Of a stretch of 64,000 nucleotides of DNA, positions 9,457 through 17,813 are shown one piece after another. The notes beneath the pieces are model-generated. The model saw only the letters and a program-made list of their open reading frames with translations. It ran no database searches and was not told the origin of the DNA. The stretch lies in contig NZ_CAJHBQ010000001.1 of the NCBI RefSeq assembly GCF_904846685.1, positions 186,001 through 250,000 on the forward strand, given 5' to 3'. This DNA comes from Psychrobacter submarinus. GTDB taxonomy: Bacteria > Pseudomonadota > Gammaproteobacteria > Pseudomonadales > Moraxellaceae. The position numbers and the translations under genes are program-made. Every line of letters begins with the position of its first letter. The first letter of the stretch is position 1.

Positions 9457-10530
9457 TTAAAGATTGGCGTTTTTTAGGCGATTGACCTGAGTACGATAAA
9501 TGGACTTGGGCTTAGACTCGCCCCATGCGGTCAAACCTAATACCTGATCGGCTGAATCCAAATGGTTCATGATGTAGTTGTCACGAATCACATACCCGAG
9601 TCGGCTTGAGCAGACAGAGACCAGACCATCATTGGCATCAAATAAAAACGGTACGCCTGTTACTGCAAGCAGATAATCACTAGGGTCAAGGGATCTCATG
9701 ACTTGTCCTACCCCACTAAATGAGTAATATTTGATACCGTTTGCAGAGGTACTGGTTGGCTGACCACAGTAACTTGTTGGCATTGCTGCGGGGAATTTGG
9801 CATTGAATTTGGCCGCACCATCGGTTGATAGCGCCATGAGTGCTTGCCAGCCATCTTGCGCTTGTATCTCTTTAAAACTGATGCCTGATCCCACATCTGT
9901 AAAGCCGCCAATCAAATTAAACACCCCTGATACCAGCTGTGTCGTGACGTTTGATGGCTCACCTGTGTCATTGTTTGGTTCAAGGACGTTTTTGACAAAA
10001 TCGGCTGTTTTTGAGCCTTGCTCTGGGCTTGATACGGCGGTGACCGAGGCGACGTATTTTGGTGCAACGCCAGCGACATAGCGGATGTCTATACCGCCTT
10101 GACTGTGCCCAAACAAATTGACTTTTGGATCGCCTGAAATGGCAGTGATGGTTTTGACTTGCTGTAATAGCTGCTCGCCGCGGACTTCGCTATTATTCAC
10201 CGCTGATGTTTTGGTGGTGTACACCTCTGATCCACCTTTCATCAGCTCACTAGGAATCCCGTTGAAATAATCTAAGACCCCAAACAGCTTGGTAAAACCG
10301 CCAAGCCCATGAGCCATGACCACTGGATACTGAGTCTTGGTATAACTAGAGGTAAAGTATTTGCTATCGACTAGCGTGCAGCCATTGGCGTTGGCACAAT
10401 TATAGTACTGCCCTGCCGCTTGCGCTGAGGTCGCTGGCATGGTCATTAATAGCGCACTAGTACCTAAAGCACTGAGCACAGGCAGCAGTTTGTTTTTTGA
10501 GGTCGTGAGGAGAGTTGTCTTAAATGTCAT
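9457..10530 (-). CDS. lip: Secreted triacylglycerol lipase, family I
   Basis: An extracellular alpha/beta hydrolase cleaving triglyceride esters, probably exported by Sec and then type II secretion. A signal peptide ends near TSAQA. The oxyanion region is AHGLGG, the nucleophile motif is GHSQG, the acid is in DANDGLVS and the histidine in NHLDSADQ. Two Cys in PTSYCGQ and LVSVCSS match the disulfide of the family. An additional Cys pair (NCANANGC) just after the signal peptide is less usual. ATG at 10530 is preferred over the in-frame GTG at 10536, because AAGGAAG lies five bases before the ATG and abuts the GTG. It is the first gene of the operon with the foldase gene. Confidence 0.94.
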   Translation of the reverse strand: MTFKTTLLTTSKNKLLPVLSALGTSALLMTMPATSAQAAGQYYNCANANGCTLVDSKYFTSSYTKTQYPVVMAHGLGGFTKLFGVLDYFNGIPSELMKGGSEVYTTKTSAVNNSEVRGEQLLQQVKTITAISGDPKVNLFGHSQGGIDIRYVAGVAPKYVASVTAVSSPEQGSKTADFVKNVLEPNNDTGEPSNVTTQLVSGVFNLIGGFTDVGSGISFKEIQAQDGWQALMALSTDGAAKFNAKFPAAMPTSYCGQPTSTSANGIKYYSFSGVGQVMRSLDPSDYLLAVTGVPFLFDANDGLVSVCSSRLGYVIRDNYIMNHLDSADQVLGLTAWGESKPKSIYRTQVNRLKNANL

Positions 10531-10635
10531 GAGCACTTCCTTGTCTTTACTGAGGTTAATTGGTCTTTTTATAAGCTCAATAACACAAACTACTTAATAC
10601 AGCATATTTGATTGCAGTCAGTAGCAGCTCGCAAA

Positions 10636-10660
10636 AAACCTATGCCAATCCATTTGGCAT
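10636..10660 (-). promoter_or_regulatory. Terminator-like hairpin in the lipase leader
   Basis: ATGCCAA (10642-10648) and TTGGCAT (10654-10660) form a 7-bp stem with a 5-base loop. On the minus strand it is followed by AGG and then six U. It lies about 110 bases upstream of the lipase start. It could be an attenuator, a terminator of an upstream short RNA, or a protein-binding palindrome. Confidence 0.4.
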
Positions 10661-10828
10661 TACAATTACATTACTCATATAATTTGCAATAATCAATTGA
10701 AAATTGGTTTTTTTTTAAAACTGATAAGTCAATAGCCAACTTTTGATTATTAAATAGATATTGTGATTTACGCACATTATCTCCATATAATGAATTATAA
10801 CCTCTTCAATCCTCTAATAAAGCATTTA

Positions 10829-10837
10829 TGCTATAAT
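10829..10837 (+). promoter_or_regulatory. Extended -10 promoter element of map
   Basis: TG-C-TATAAT is a perfect extended -10 sequence (10829-10837), 37 bases before the map ATG. No good -35 hexamer is seen, which is tolerated with an extended -10. Confidence 0.6.
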
Positions 10838-10874
10838 TAGAGCACTTCAAATCTATAACTGTAAGTATAAGAAT

Positions 10875-11666
10875 ATGATAAAGAAATCCCTCATTCAGTC
10901 TCCTGAAGCCATAGATAAAATGCGTGTAGCGGGCAAGCTCGCCAGCGACGTCCTAGTCATGTTAGATGAGCATGTCAAAGTTGGCGTCAGTACCGAAGCG
11001 CTAAATCAAATCGCTCATGATTATATCGTCAATGAGCAAGGTGCTATCCCAGCACCGCTGAACTATAACGGCTTCCCAAAATCTATCTGCACCTCTGTTA
11101 ATCATGTGGTTTGTCACGGTATTCCTACCGAAAGCAAGCTGCTTAAAGACGGCGATATTATCAATATCGATGTAACGGTCATCAAAGATGGCTACTACGG
11201 TGATACCTCAAAGATGTGGATCGTTGGCGAAGGTTCTATCATGGCTAAGCGCATTTGTGATGTCGCGCAAAAGGCACTGTATGCGGGTATGAGCGTAGTC
11301 AAAGACGGCGCGCGTCTCGGTGATATTGGTGCGGCGATTCAAGAGGTGGTCGAGCCTGAGCGTTTTAGTATCGTACGTGAGTTCTGTGGTCATGGCATCA
11401 GTAACGAGTTTCACCACGAGCCGCAAGTGATGCATTATGGCAAAAAAGGCACAGGCTTTGAGCTAAAAACGGGCATGACCTTTACCATTGAGCCGATGAT
11501 CAATCAAGGCACTTGGCAGACCAAGATTTTGCCAGATGAGTGGACAGCGATTACCAAAGACCGCAAACTGTCCGCTCAGTGGGAGCATACGATGGTCGTA
11601 ACAGACAATGGCTGTGAAGTATTTACCACGCGCCCTGAAGAAGATTTGAGTTTTTTGACCCAATAG
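10875..11666 (+). CDS. map: Methionine aminopeptidase, type I
   Basis: Removes the initiator methionine from nascent proteins; cytosolic, dinuclear metal enzyme. The 263 residues match the family length. Metal ligands are visible in order: Asp in NIDVTVIKDGYYGD, the following Asp in GDTSKMW, His in CGHGISNEFH, Glu in TFTIEPM and Glu in QWEHTMVV. It is followed by a terminator and then glnD, the map-glnD order seen in Pseudomonas. The ATG is 37 bases past an extended -10 promoter. Confidence 0.97.
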   Translation: MIKKSLIQSPEAIDKMRVAGKLASDVLVMLDEHVKVGVSTEALNQIAHDYIVNEQGAIPAPLNYNGFPKSICTSVNHVVCHGIPTESKLLKDGDIINIDVTVIKDGYYGDTSKMWIVGEGSIMAKRICDVAQKALYAGMSVVKDGARLGDIGAAIQEVVEPERFSIVREFCGHGISNEFHHEPQVMHYGKKGTGFELKTGMTFTIEPMINQGTWQTKILPDEWTAITKDRKLSAQWEHTMVVTDNGCEVFTTRPEEDLSFLTQ

Positions 11667-11672
11667 TTACCT

Positions 11673-11702
11673 AAAAAAGATCGCTTACGCGGTCTTTTTT
11701 TT
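11673..11702 (+). terminator. Intrinsic terminator of map
   Basis: AAAGATCGC pairs with GCGGTCTTT (one G-U) around a TTAC loop, followed by a run of eight T, 7 bases after the stop. Confidence 0.85.
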
Positions 11703-11816
11703 GCGGTTGATTTATACTTTATAGTATTAAAAAAAACATAGTATGACAACCTTCAGTATAGCTTTATAGCTCTCGGTTTTCTGCTTTCTAAGTATTTGAT
11801 TTATGGAATAACAATC

Positions 11817-14576
11817 ATGTTTACTTGCGATGTTGCCTCTGTTTATATCACGCCTCTACCTGCATTAGCTGCTCCTGATGAGTCAGCAGGCACGCCTTTA
11901 TTGGTCGTCAATGACCCTAGCAAAAAGTCCTTGCTAGGCATTCCTGAGTGGCTAGCTCAGATCAATGAAGATATCAGCCGAGCGCTTGAGCGCGGGGTCA
12001 ATATCAGACAATTAGTTGCGGCGCGCGCCTGCGCTATCGATGAGCTGTTAAGCAGTCTGTTTTTATGGTTTGAATTGGAGCAGACTGATCTGGCACTGTT
12101 TGCTATCGGCGGCTATGGTCGCGGTGAGCTGTCTTTGTATTCAGACATCGATATTTTATTACTCTCTCCTGATGATATCGGCACAGAAGTCAGCACAAAA
12201 ATAGATCGCTTAGTTGCTATGCTTTGGGACGTTGGCTTGGAGCCTGCGCTTGCGGTACGTAGCGTTGACGAGTGCTTAGAGGCCGCTCATGATCATACCG
12301 TTGCCAGCTCCTTGCTCGAAGCAAGACTACTCATCGGTAATAACGATCTAAAAGATACACCTATCGCCGTCGTTAATAAGCTATGGTCGCAGCTCGATTT
12401 CTACGAGATCAAAATAGAGGAAGCCAAAAACCGGTACCTACAGCACAATGCCACCGAGTATAATCTTGAACCCAATATAAAAACAGCCCCTGGCGGTCTA
12501 CGTGATATCCATATTATAGGCTGGGTGACTAAGCGCTATTTTCGAGTCGGTAAGCTCTATGATTTAGTTCAGCAGAGCTTTTTGACCGAAAAAGAGTACG
12601 ATGAGCTCAGCTTTGCCGAGAGTTATATCTGGCAGATACGTCATCATTTGCATGAGCTGACCGGCCGCAATGAAAATAGGCTGTTGTTCGATTATCAGCG
12701 TGATATCGCGCAGCTCATGGGTTACGAGACTCAGCCTGATGACGAGCCCAACGCCGCAGTCGAGCGTTTTATGCGCGATTACTATCGCTGTGCCATGCAA
12801 ATATCAACGCTGTCTGAGATGCTGACCAATCATTATTTTGAAACTATCATAGAGCCGCACTTGCCTGAAGAGCAGCGCCCAAAAAAACGCCCTTTGAATG
12901 CGCGTTTCAATCAAATCGGCGATCAAATCGCTATCGCCCATCATCGTGTGTTTGCTCAGCATCCAGAAGCGATACTAGAGATGTTCTTACTGATGGGGCA
13001 GCACGGTATCGACAAGGTTCGCACCCATACGCTACGCGCGCTCAAAGTCGCAGCCCGCGGTATTGATCAGAACTACCGTGACACACCTGAGCATCAAGCG
13101 CTGTTTTTAGCCAATCTTAAAGAGCAAAACTATTTGTTCCACCGTCTGCGAACGATGAACCGTTATGGCGTCTTAGGTAATTACATCCCCTCCTTTGCAC
13201 AAGTAACAGGACTCATGCAGTATGACTTGTTCCATCGCTATACGGTCGATGCGCATACGTTATTTTTGATTCGAATTTTGCACCGCTTTACCGATCCTAT
13301 GTTTTCTGAAGAGTTTCCACTGGTCAGCGCTATCTTTCAGCGTATCGAGCGCAAAGAGATTTTGGTATTGGCGGCGATGTTTCATGATATTGCCAAGGGC
13401 CGCGGCGGCGACCATAGCGAGCTTGGTCAGACAGAGTCCATTGAGTTCTGTCTGTCACATGGCATGAGCTTAGCCGACGCCAATTTGGTTGGCTGGCTGA
13501 CTCGCTACCATCTATTAATGTCGATGACCGCACAGAAAAAAGACATCTCAGACCCTGAGGTGGTGACTGTCTTTGCAGACCTTATCGGTAATGTGACGCA
13601 CTTGAATCATCTGTATGTACTGACGGTTGCTGATATGAATGCAACCAACCCACAGCTATGGAATAGCTGGCGGGCAACGCTAATGAAACAGTTATACTCG
13701 CAGACGCGGCGGATATTACGCGCCGATATTGATGCGCCTACCAATCGCCAAGATATGATCAGTGCCACTCGTGCGCAGGCGCTCGCGATGCTAGATAATG
13801 TCAATAATCAGCACATGAATCGCGATGAAGTATTGCGACTATGGGACGATTTGGGCGATGAGTACTTTTTGCGAGAGATTGCAGAAGACATCTTGTGGCA
13901 CACCGAAGCCATCTTAAACCATCCACCGATTGGGCTTGCTTCTAATGCGGATAGTCCGCCACTGGTGGTTTTGCGTGAACATCGTGAACTGGCACTGGAT
14001 GCGGTACAGGTTTTTGTCTATACCCAAGATCAAATAAATCTGTTTGCTGTTACGATGGCGGTGTTCGATCAGATGAATCTTGATGTATTAGATGCGCGTA
14101 TCATTACTGCTACCCGCGACTTTGCCTTGGATTCTTATGTGCTGCTAGATCCTAGCGGTACGCTGTTAGTCGATGAAGACAGTCAGCAAGAACTTAAACA
14201 GCGCCTGATTAATGCCTTTAAAGATCCAACAGTACTAAAGCTCACCAACAAACGTATGCCACGCCAGCTCAGGCATTTTGAAGTGGCTACGGTGATTAAC
14301 TTTGAGTTTAATGAAGCGTCAGATCAGCATATCATGAGCTTAGAGACACTGGATCAACCAGGACTTTTGGCCCGAGTGGGACAGGTGTTTTTGCAGGAGC
14401 AAATTGAGGTTCATGCGGCTCGTATTACGATTCTAGGCGAGCGCGCTGAAGATATGTTTTATATTAGCGATCAAAATGACGCGCCCTTATCTGACAGTAA
14501 GCTTGAAACCCTAAAAGAGGCCTTGATAGCCAGTCTAGCGACCAAAAGAGAAAACAACGTGGTTTATAGCTATTAA
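11817..14576 (+). CDS. glnD: Bifunctional uridylyltransferase/uridylyl-removing enzyme of PII
   Basis: Senses glutamine and adds or removes UMP on PII proteins, controlling nitrogen assimilation. Domains: nucleotidyltransferase with GGYGRGELSLYSDIDI (about residues 99-114), a PII-uridylyltransferase helical domain, an HD phosphohydrolase domain (MFHDIAKGRGGDHSELG, about 520), and two C-terminal ACT domains (about 700-919) that bind glutamine. At 919 residues it is slightly longer than the usual 860-900. The frame also opens with TTG at 11796, but ATG at 11817 is preferred with GGA ten bases upstream. It lies downstream of map and upstream of dapC as in Pseudomonas. Confidence 0.96.
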   Translation: MFTCDVASVYITPLPALAAPDESAGTPLLVVNDPSKKSLLGIPEWLAQINEDISRALERGVNIRQLVAARACAIDELLSSLFLWFELEQTDLALFAIGGYGRGELSLYSDIDILLLSPDDIGTEVSTKIDRLVAMLWDVGLEPALAVRSVDECLEAAHDHTVASSLLEARLLIGNNDLKDTPIAVVNKLWSQLDFYEIKIEEAKNRYLQHNATEYNLEPNIKTAPGGLRDIHIIGWVTKRYFRVGKLYDLVQQSFLTEKEYDELSFAESYIWQIRHHLHELTGRNENRLLFDYQRDIAQLMGYETQPDDEPNAAVERFMRDYYRCAMQISTLSEMLTNHYFETIIEPHLPEEQRPKKRPLNARFNQIGDQIAIAHHRVFAQHPEAILEMFLLMGQHGIDKVRTHTLRALKVAARGIDQNYRDTPEHQALFLANLKEQNYLFHRLRTMNRYGVLGNYIPSFAQVTGLMQYDLFHRYTVDAHTLFLIRILHRFTDPMFSEEFPLVSAIFQRIERKEILVLAAMFHDIAKGRGGDHSELGQTESIEFCLSHGMSLADANLVGWLTRYHLLMSMTAQKKDISDPEVVTVFADLIGNVTHLNHLYVLTVADMNATNPQLWNSWRATLMKQLYSQTRRILRADIDAPTNRQDMISATRAQALAMLDNVNNQHMNRDEVLRLWDDLGDEYFLREIAEDILWHTEAILNHPPIGLASNADSPPLVVLREHRELALDAVQVFVYTQDQINLFAVTMAVFDQMNLDVLDARIITATRDFALDSYVLLDPSGTLLVDEDSQQELKQRLINAFKDPTVLKLTNKRMPRQLRHFEVATVINFEFNEASDQHIMSLETLDQPGLLARVGQVFLQEQIEVHAARITILGERAEDMFYISDQNDAPLSDSKLETLKEALIASLATKRENNVVYSY

Positions 14577-14589
14577 TTGACGTTATTAG

Positions 14590-14611
14590 GAGCACGTTTT
14601 ATAACGTGCTC
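14590..14611. terminator. Hairpin between convergent glnD and the orphan membrane gene
   Basis: A perfect 9-bp stem, GAGCACGTT with AACGTGCTC, has a TTAT loop that contains the stop codon of the minus-strand gene. U tracts are poor on both sides, so termination strength is uncertain. Confidence 0.6.
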
Positions 14612-15270
14612 TTGTATATTATATTGTCAGCATGTTCTATCAGCTCTACATCAGCAAGCTCTGGTGGCAAAACACCTACTTCAAGTAGCTGCTGCTCCAT
14701 GATTAATCGTCCAGCCTTGATTTCTTTTTGTAATAAGCAATGCAAGCTTGATAGGTGAAACTCGCCATTAAGATAGTCACCCAGTTGCCTTAAAGAAATC
14801 GGCGACTTGGCATGCACATCCGGATAGAGGCTATCTTCTGCAAGTACAATCATCTCATTTAATGCCTGCTCTCCCTGCAGATAATCCTTATCAATATCAT
14901 TTTGTAATTTATTGGCCAGTCGTCCTTTGGCCGCAAAAATACTGACAAAAAATAGGGTCTGTAAGATAAATAAAGCAATGTATTGCCACAAGGTCAACGA
15001 GATATTCATCATATTATTAAGCAACATGAGTACCATCGCTACCGCCACGTAGCCAACCAGCTGCCACAATAGCCACATGATGAGACTGTTTTCGCCATAC
15101 CAAAACACTTTTTGTTCTTGATGTTCAATCAGCTGTTGACGAGATTGCCACCAACACTGCTCACGCTCTTTTAGCCGAGCGTACAACTTGATACGCTGCG
15201 AGTCGGTATCAAGGTTTTCATTATTGATATCTGTCGCGATGAAGTCATTATGATCTAGTGCACTAGGCAT
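14599..15270 (-). CDS. Orphan inner-membrane protein with two transmembrane segments
   Basis: A 223-residue protein I do not recognise. Residues 1-60 are charged and soluble (rich in Asp, Asn, Gln, Arg). Two adjacent hydrophobic segments lie at about 64-83 and 90-111. A soluble C-terminal half (about 112-223) contains a possible DNA- or partner-binding helical region followed by a Leu/Glu-rich tail. It is convergent with glnD and shares the hairpin at 14590-14611. Its position between glnD and dapC on the opposite strand breaks the usual glnD-dapC run. Codon use looks native. Function unknown. Confidence 0.7.
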   Translation of the reverse strand: MPSALDHNDFIATDINNENLDTDSQRIKLYARLKEREQCWWQSRQQLIEHQEQKVFWYGENSLIMWLLWQLVGYVAVAMVLMLLNNMMNISLTLWQYIALFILQTLFFVSIFAAKGRLANKLQNDIDKDYLQGEQALNEMIVLAEDSLYPDVHAKSPISLRQLGDYLNGEFHLSSLHCLLQKEIKAGRLIMEQQLLEVGVLPPELADVELIEHADNIIYKSTL

Positions 15271-15536
15271 ATCAAACTATCCTTAAAATGATCTGTCTCT
15301 GTCTCTGGCACTGACAGTCATCTTTTATATTGTTATAAGTTATCAGACGCGAAGCGTTTAATGCGCTTTGTAAGTAGGACTGAATAGGCTATGATAAGAT
15401 CAGCCGTTCAAGCACAATAAATTCGCATTCACGTTATAAGAAGAAAAAGACAAAAAATAAGAGAGGTGCTACACTGCGTTAATGTTATTTTTCTTTATTA
15501 CTTTATTATTAATTGTCTATTATAGTTACTACGTCT

Positions 15537-16790
15537 ATGAATCACAACTTACAAGCCCTGCACCCTTATCCTTTTGCCAAAATGAGCGACCTACTCGCTA
15601 ACAGTAAGCCAAATCCAAGCTACAGCGAAATCAAGCTAGGTATTGGTGAGCCAAAACATGAGCCGCCTGCCTTTGTTTTGGACGTTCTACAGCAAAACTT
15701 GGACAGTTTAAGCCGTTATCCCACTACTAATGGGACTTTTGAGCTGCGGCAAACGATAGCGCACTGGTTAGAAAAGCGCTTTTTTTTGCATCATGTCGAT
15801 GCTTATAAGCAAGTACTGCCCGTGATGGGTACTCGCGAGGCTATCTTTAGTTTTGTGCAAGCGGTTATCGATCATAGTGACAACTACAGTAATAATAATA
15901 GTGACAATCATAGCGAAGAGACGTCGCCGCCGATGGTGGTTATGCCCAATCCTTTTTATCAGATTTATGAGGGAGCGGCGCTACTGGCCGAGGCGACGCC
16001 TTATTTTGTTCCTTGTACCTTAGACAATAACTTTAAGGGTGATTATCGCTCGGTGCCGGTTGAGGTTTGGGAGCGCACTCAACTGCTATTTGTCTGTAGT
16101 CCAAACAATCCAACAGGCTCAGTGATGAGTTTGGACGATTGGGAATTTATCATGCGTTTATCTGATAAATACGGCTTTATCATTGCCAGCGACGAGTGTT
16201 ATAGCGAGCTGTACTTTGACGAAGCCCCTATCGGCTTATTACAAGCGTGCACAGCGTTTGGTCGAGATGATTTTAGGCGCTGTATCGTTTTTCACTCCTT
16301 GTCCAAGCGCTCAAACTTGCCCGGTCTACGCTCAGGCTTTGTCGCAGGTGACGCAGCCCTGTTAAAGTCTTACTTGCAGTATCGCACTTATCAAGGCTGC
16401 GCTATGCCTATCCCGCATCAGCTCGCCTCTATCGCAGCTTGGCAAGATGAGAAGCATGTCGCTCATAATCGAGCGCTATATAAAGAAAAATTTGCCTTGT
16501 GGATGGCAGAGCTTGGCGATTTATTAGAGCTGCGGATGCCGGATGCTGGGTTTTACTTTTGGGTAAAAGTGCCGGAGCTATTTGCAGGCGACGATGAAGC
16601 GTTTGTAAAGGCGCTTTATGAGCAAGCAAATATCCATGCTCTAGCGGGGCGCTACTTATCCCGCGAGGTCAATGGTAAAAACCCTGGACAAGGATATGTG
16701 CGTATGGCACTGGTAGCAAGCGTTGAAGAGAGCCGCGAGGCGATTGAGCGTATTCGTCAATTACTGACTGGCGCGGCTGATAGCAAATAA
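15537..16790 (+). CDS. dapC: N-succinyldiaminopimelate aminotransferase
   Basis: PLP-dependent class I/II aminotransferase of lysine and diaminopimelate synthesis, acting in the cytosol. It starts HPYPFAKMSDLL, typical of DapC. It has the SPNNPTG motif and the PLP lysine in FHSLSKRSNLPGLRSGF (about Lys258). ATG at 15537 is preferred over the upstream TTG at 15513; no clear ribosome-binding site is seen for either. A Ser/Asn/Asp-rich stretch (about residues 112-128) looks like a low-complexity insertion. An IS element begins 3 bases after the TAA and separates the gene from a strong terminator at 17699-17738. glnD-dapC proximity supports the call over other aminotransferases. Confidence 0.9.
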   Translation: MNHNLQALHPYPFAKMSDLLANSKPNPSYSEIKLGIGEPKHEPPAFVLDVLQQNLDSLSRYPTTNGTFELRQTIAHWLEKRFFLHHVDAYKQVLPVMGTREAIFSFVQAVIDHSDNYSNNNSDNHSEETSPPMVVMPNPFYQIYEGAALLAEATPYFVPCTLDNNFKGDYRSVPVEVWERTQLLFVCSPNNPTGSVMSLDDWEFIMRLSDKYGFIIASDECYSELYFDEAPIGLLQACTAFGRDDFRRCIVFHSLSKRSNLPGLRSGFVAGDAALLKSYLQYRTYQGCAMPIPHQLASIAAWQDEKHVAHNRALYKEKFALWMAELGDLLELRMPDAGFYFWVKVPELFAGDDEAFVKALYEQANIHALAGRYLSREVNGKNPGQGYVRMALVASVEESREAIERIRQLLTGAADSK

Positions 16791-16793
16791 CTA

Positions 16794-17655
16794 GGGGCTG
16801 TATAGAATTGAGAAAACATTGAAAAAAATAAGCAACGCCTTACTCTAATGTTTACCACAACAAAGAAACAAGGCGTCACTTATGGCTCGCACCAAGCTCA
16901 ACGATGAACATTGGCACAAGCTATTTATTATATTGCGACAAATTAACGTATATAACAAGCCCAATCTAAGACGTACCGTTGAAGGCATGTTGTACCGCAT
17001 ACGAGTAGGCTGTCCATGGCGAGACTTACCTTCTTATTTTGGTCATTGGTCTAGCATATATCATCAATACCGTTACTGGCGTAAAACCGGTAAATGGCAA
17101 AAGCTCATGAAGATAGTCACAGCAAACTATGATAGTGAATGGTTATTTATAGACGGTAGCGTGGTCAAAGCTCATCAGCATAGTACAGGCGCAGCCAGTC
17201 ATCTTGATGAGGCCATTGGTAAAAGCGTTGCAGGTAATAGCAGCAAACTGCACTTAGTGGTCGATGCTTGTGGCAACCCTATACATGTTGAGCTGTCAGG
17301 TGGGCAAGTACATGACTCTAAGATGGCAAAGGCGTTGATATTTAGCACGATTAATAACCAGACTAAAGCGGTGATTGCAGACAGGGGCTACGATAGTAGC
17401 GATATTAGAGAGTGTATCTTCACGCACTGTGCTCAGTCAGTCATACCTGTTAAGTCGAACTCTAAAAGCTGTAACGACACACTAGATTGGTATTTGTATC
17501 GTTGCCGTCATTTGGTAGAAAACGCTTTTGCTAGATTGAAACATTTTAGGGGCATTGCCACGCGATATGATAAGCTCAAAGATAGCTATGCAGCGGCGGT
17601 AATGCTCGCTTGTGTCTTTATCTGGTTGCCCCTGATTTGAATTCTATACACACCC
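16794..17655 (+). mobile_element. IS5-family insertion sequence (862 bp), apparently intact
   Basis: The ends are GGGGCTGTATAGAATT (16794-16809) and its near inverse at 17640-17655, 16 bp with two mismatches. Both ends are flanked by TA within CTAG (16791-16794 and 17655-17658), consistent with a TA target duplication of the IS427-type group of IS5. Because CTAG is palindromic, a 4-bp CTAG duplication cannot be excluded. It carries one uninterrupted transposase gene, whose stop codon overlaps the right end. It sits directly after dapC. Confidence 0.9.
16882..17640 (+). CDS. IS5-family DDE transposase
   Basis: A 252-residue transposase with an N-terminal DUF4096-like region (LRRTVEGMLYRIRVGCPWRD) and an RNase H-like catalytic core. 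Catalytic residues are visible: Asp in FIDGSVVKAHQH, Asp in VIADRGYDS, and Glu in HLVENAFARLKHFRGIATRYDK. Many members of this group need a frameshift between two frames; here one frame encodes the whole enzyme, so the element may be active. ATG at 16882 is the only sensible start. Confidence 0.95.
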   Translation: MARTKLNDEHWHKLFIILRQINVYNKPNLRRTVEGMLYRIRVGCPWRDLPSYFGHWSSIYHQYRYWRKTGKWQKLMKIVTANYDSEWLFIDGSVVKAHQHSTGAASHLDEAIGKSVAGNSSKLHLVVDACGNPIHVELSGGQVHDSKMAKALIFSTINNQTKAVIADRGYDSSDIRECIFTHCAQSVIPVKSNSKSCNDTLDWYLYRCRHLVENAFARLKHFRGIATRYDKLKDSYAAAVMLACVFIWLPLI

Positions 17656-17698
17656 TAGCAAGTAACTGGCAAATAACATTAGCGCCAATGTGGTCACT

Positions 17699-17738
17699 AA
17701 TCCTTAATAACCCTAATGTTATTAAGGATTATTTTTTA
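17699..17738 (+). terminator. Strong intrinsic terminator, probably originally of dapC
   Basis: A perfect 13-bp stem (17699-17711 with 17718-17730) and 6-base loop are followed by A and six T. The only upstream plus-strand genes are the IS transposase and dapC. The IS insertion has moved the terminator about 900 bases from the dapC stop. Confidence 0.88.
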
Positions 17739-17813
17739 TATAATGCTATAGTAATCAGACAACGACCCTATTTATTACTATAGCGGATTGATAACGCTAT
17801 CACGGATGATGCC

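Larger units (their letters stand above)
10531..10874. other. Divergent intergenic region between lipase and map
   Basis: AT-rich region carrying regulatory DNA for two divergent genes. It holds the inverted repeat at 10642-10660 and the extended -10 element for map at 10829-10837. A T9 run at about 10708-10716 follows a 5-bp stem, too short to call a terminator. Confidence 0.6.

Noticed and set aside
10694..10716. Short stem followed by nine T upstream of map
   Set aside because: The stem is only 5 bp of A/T with a 3-base loop; too weak to call a terminator, and it lies before the map promoter.
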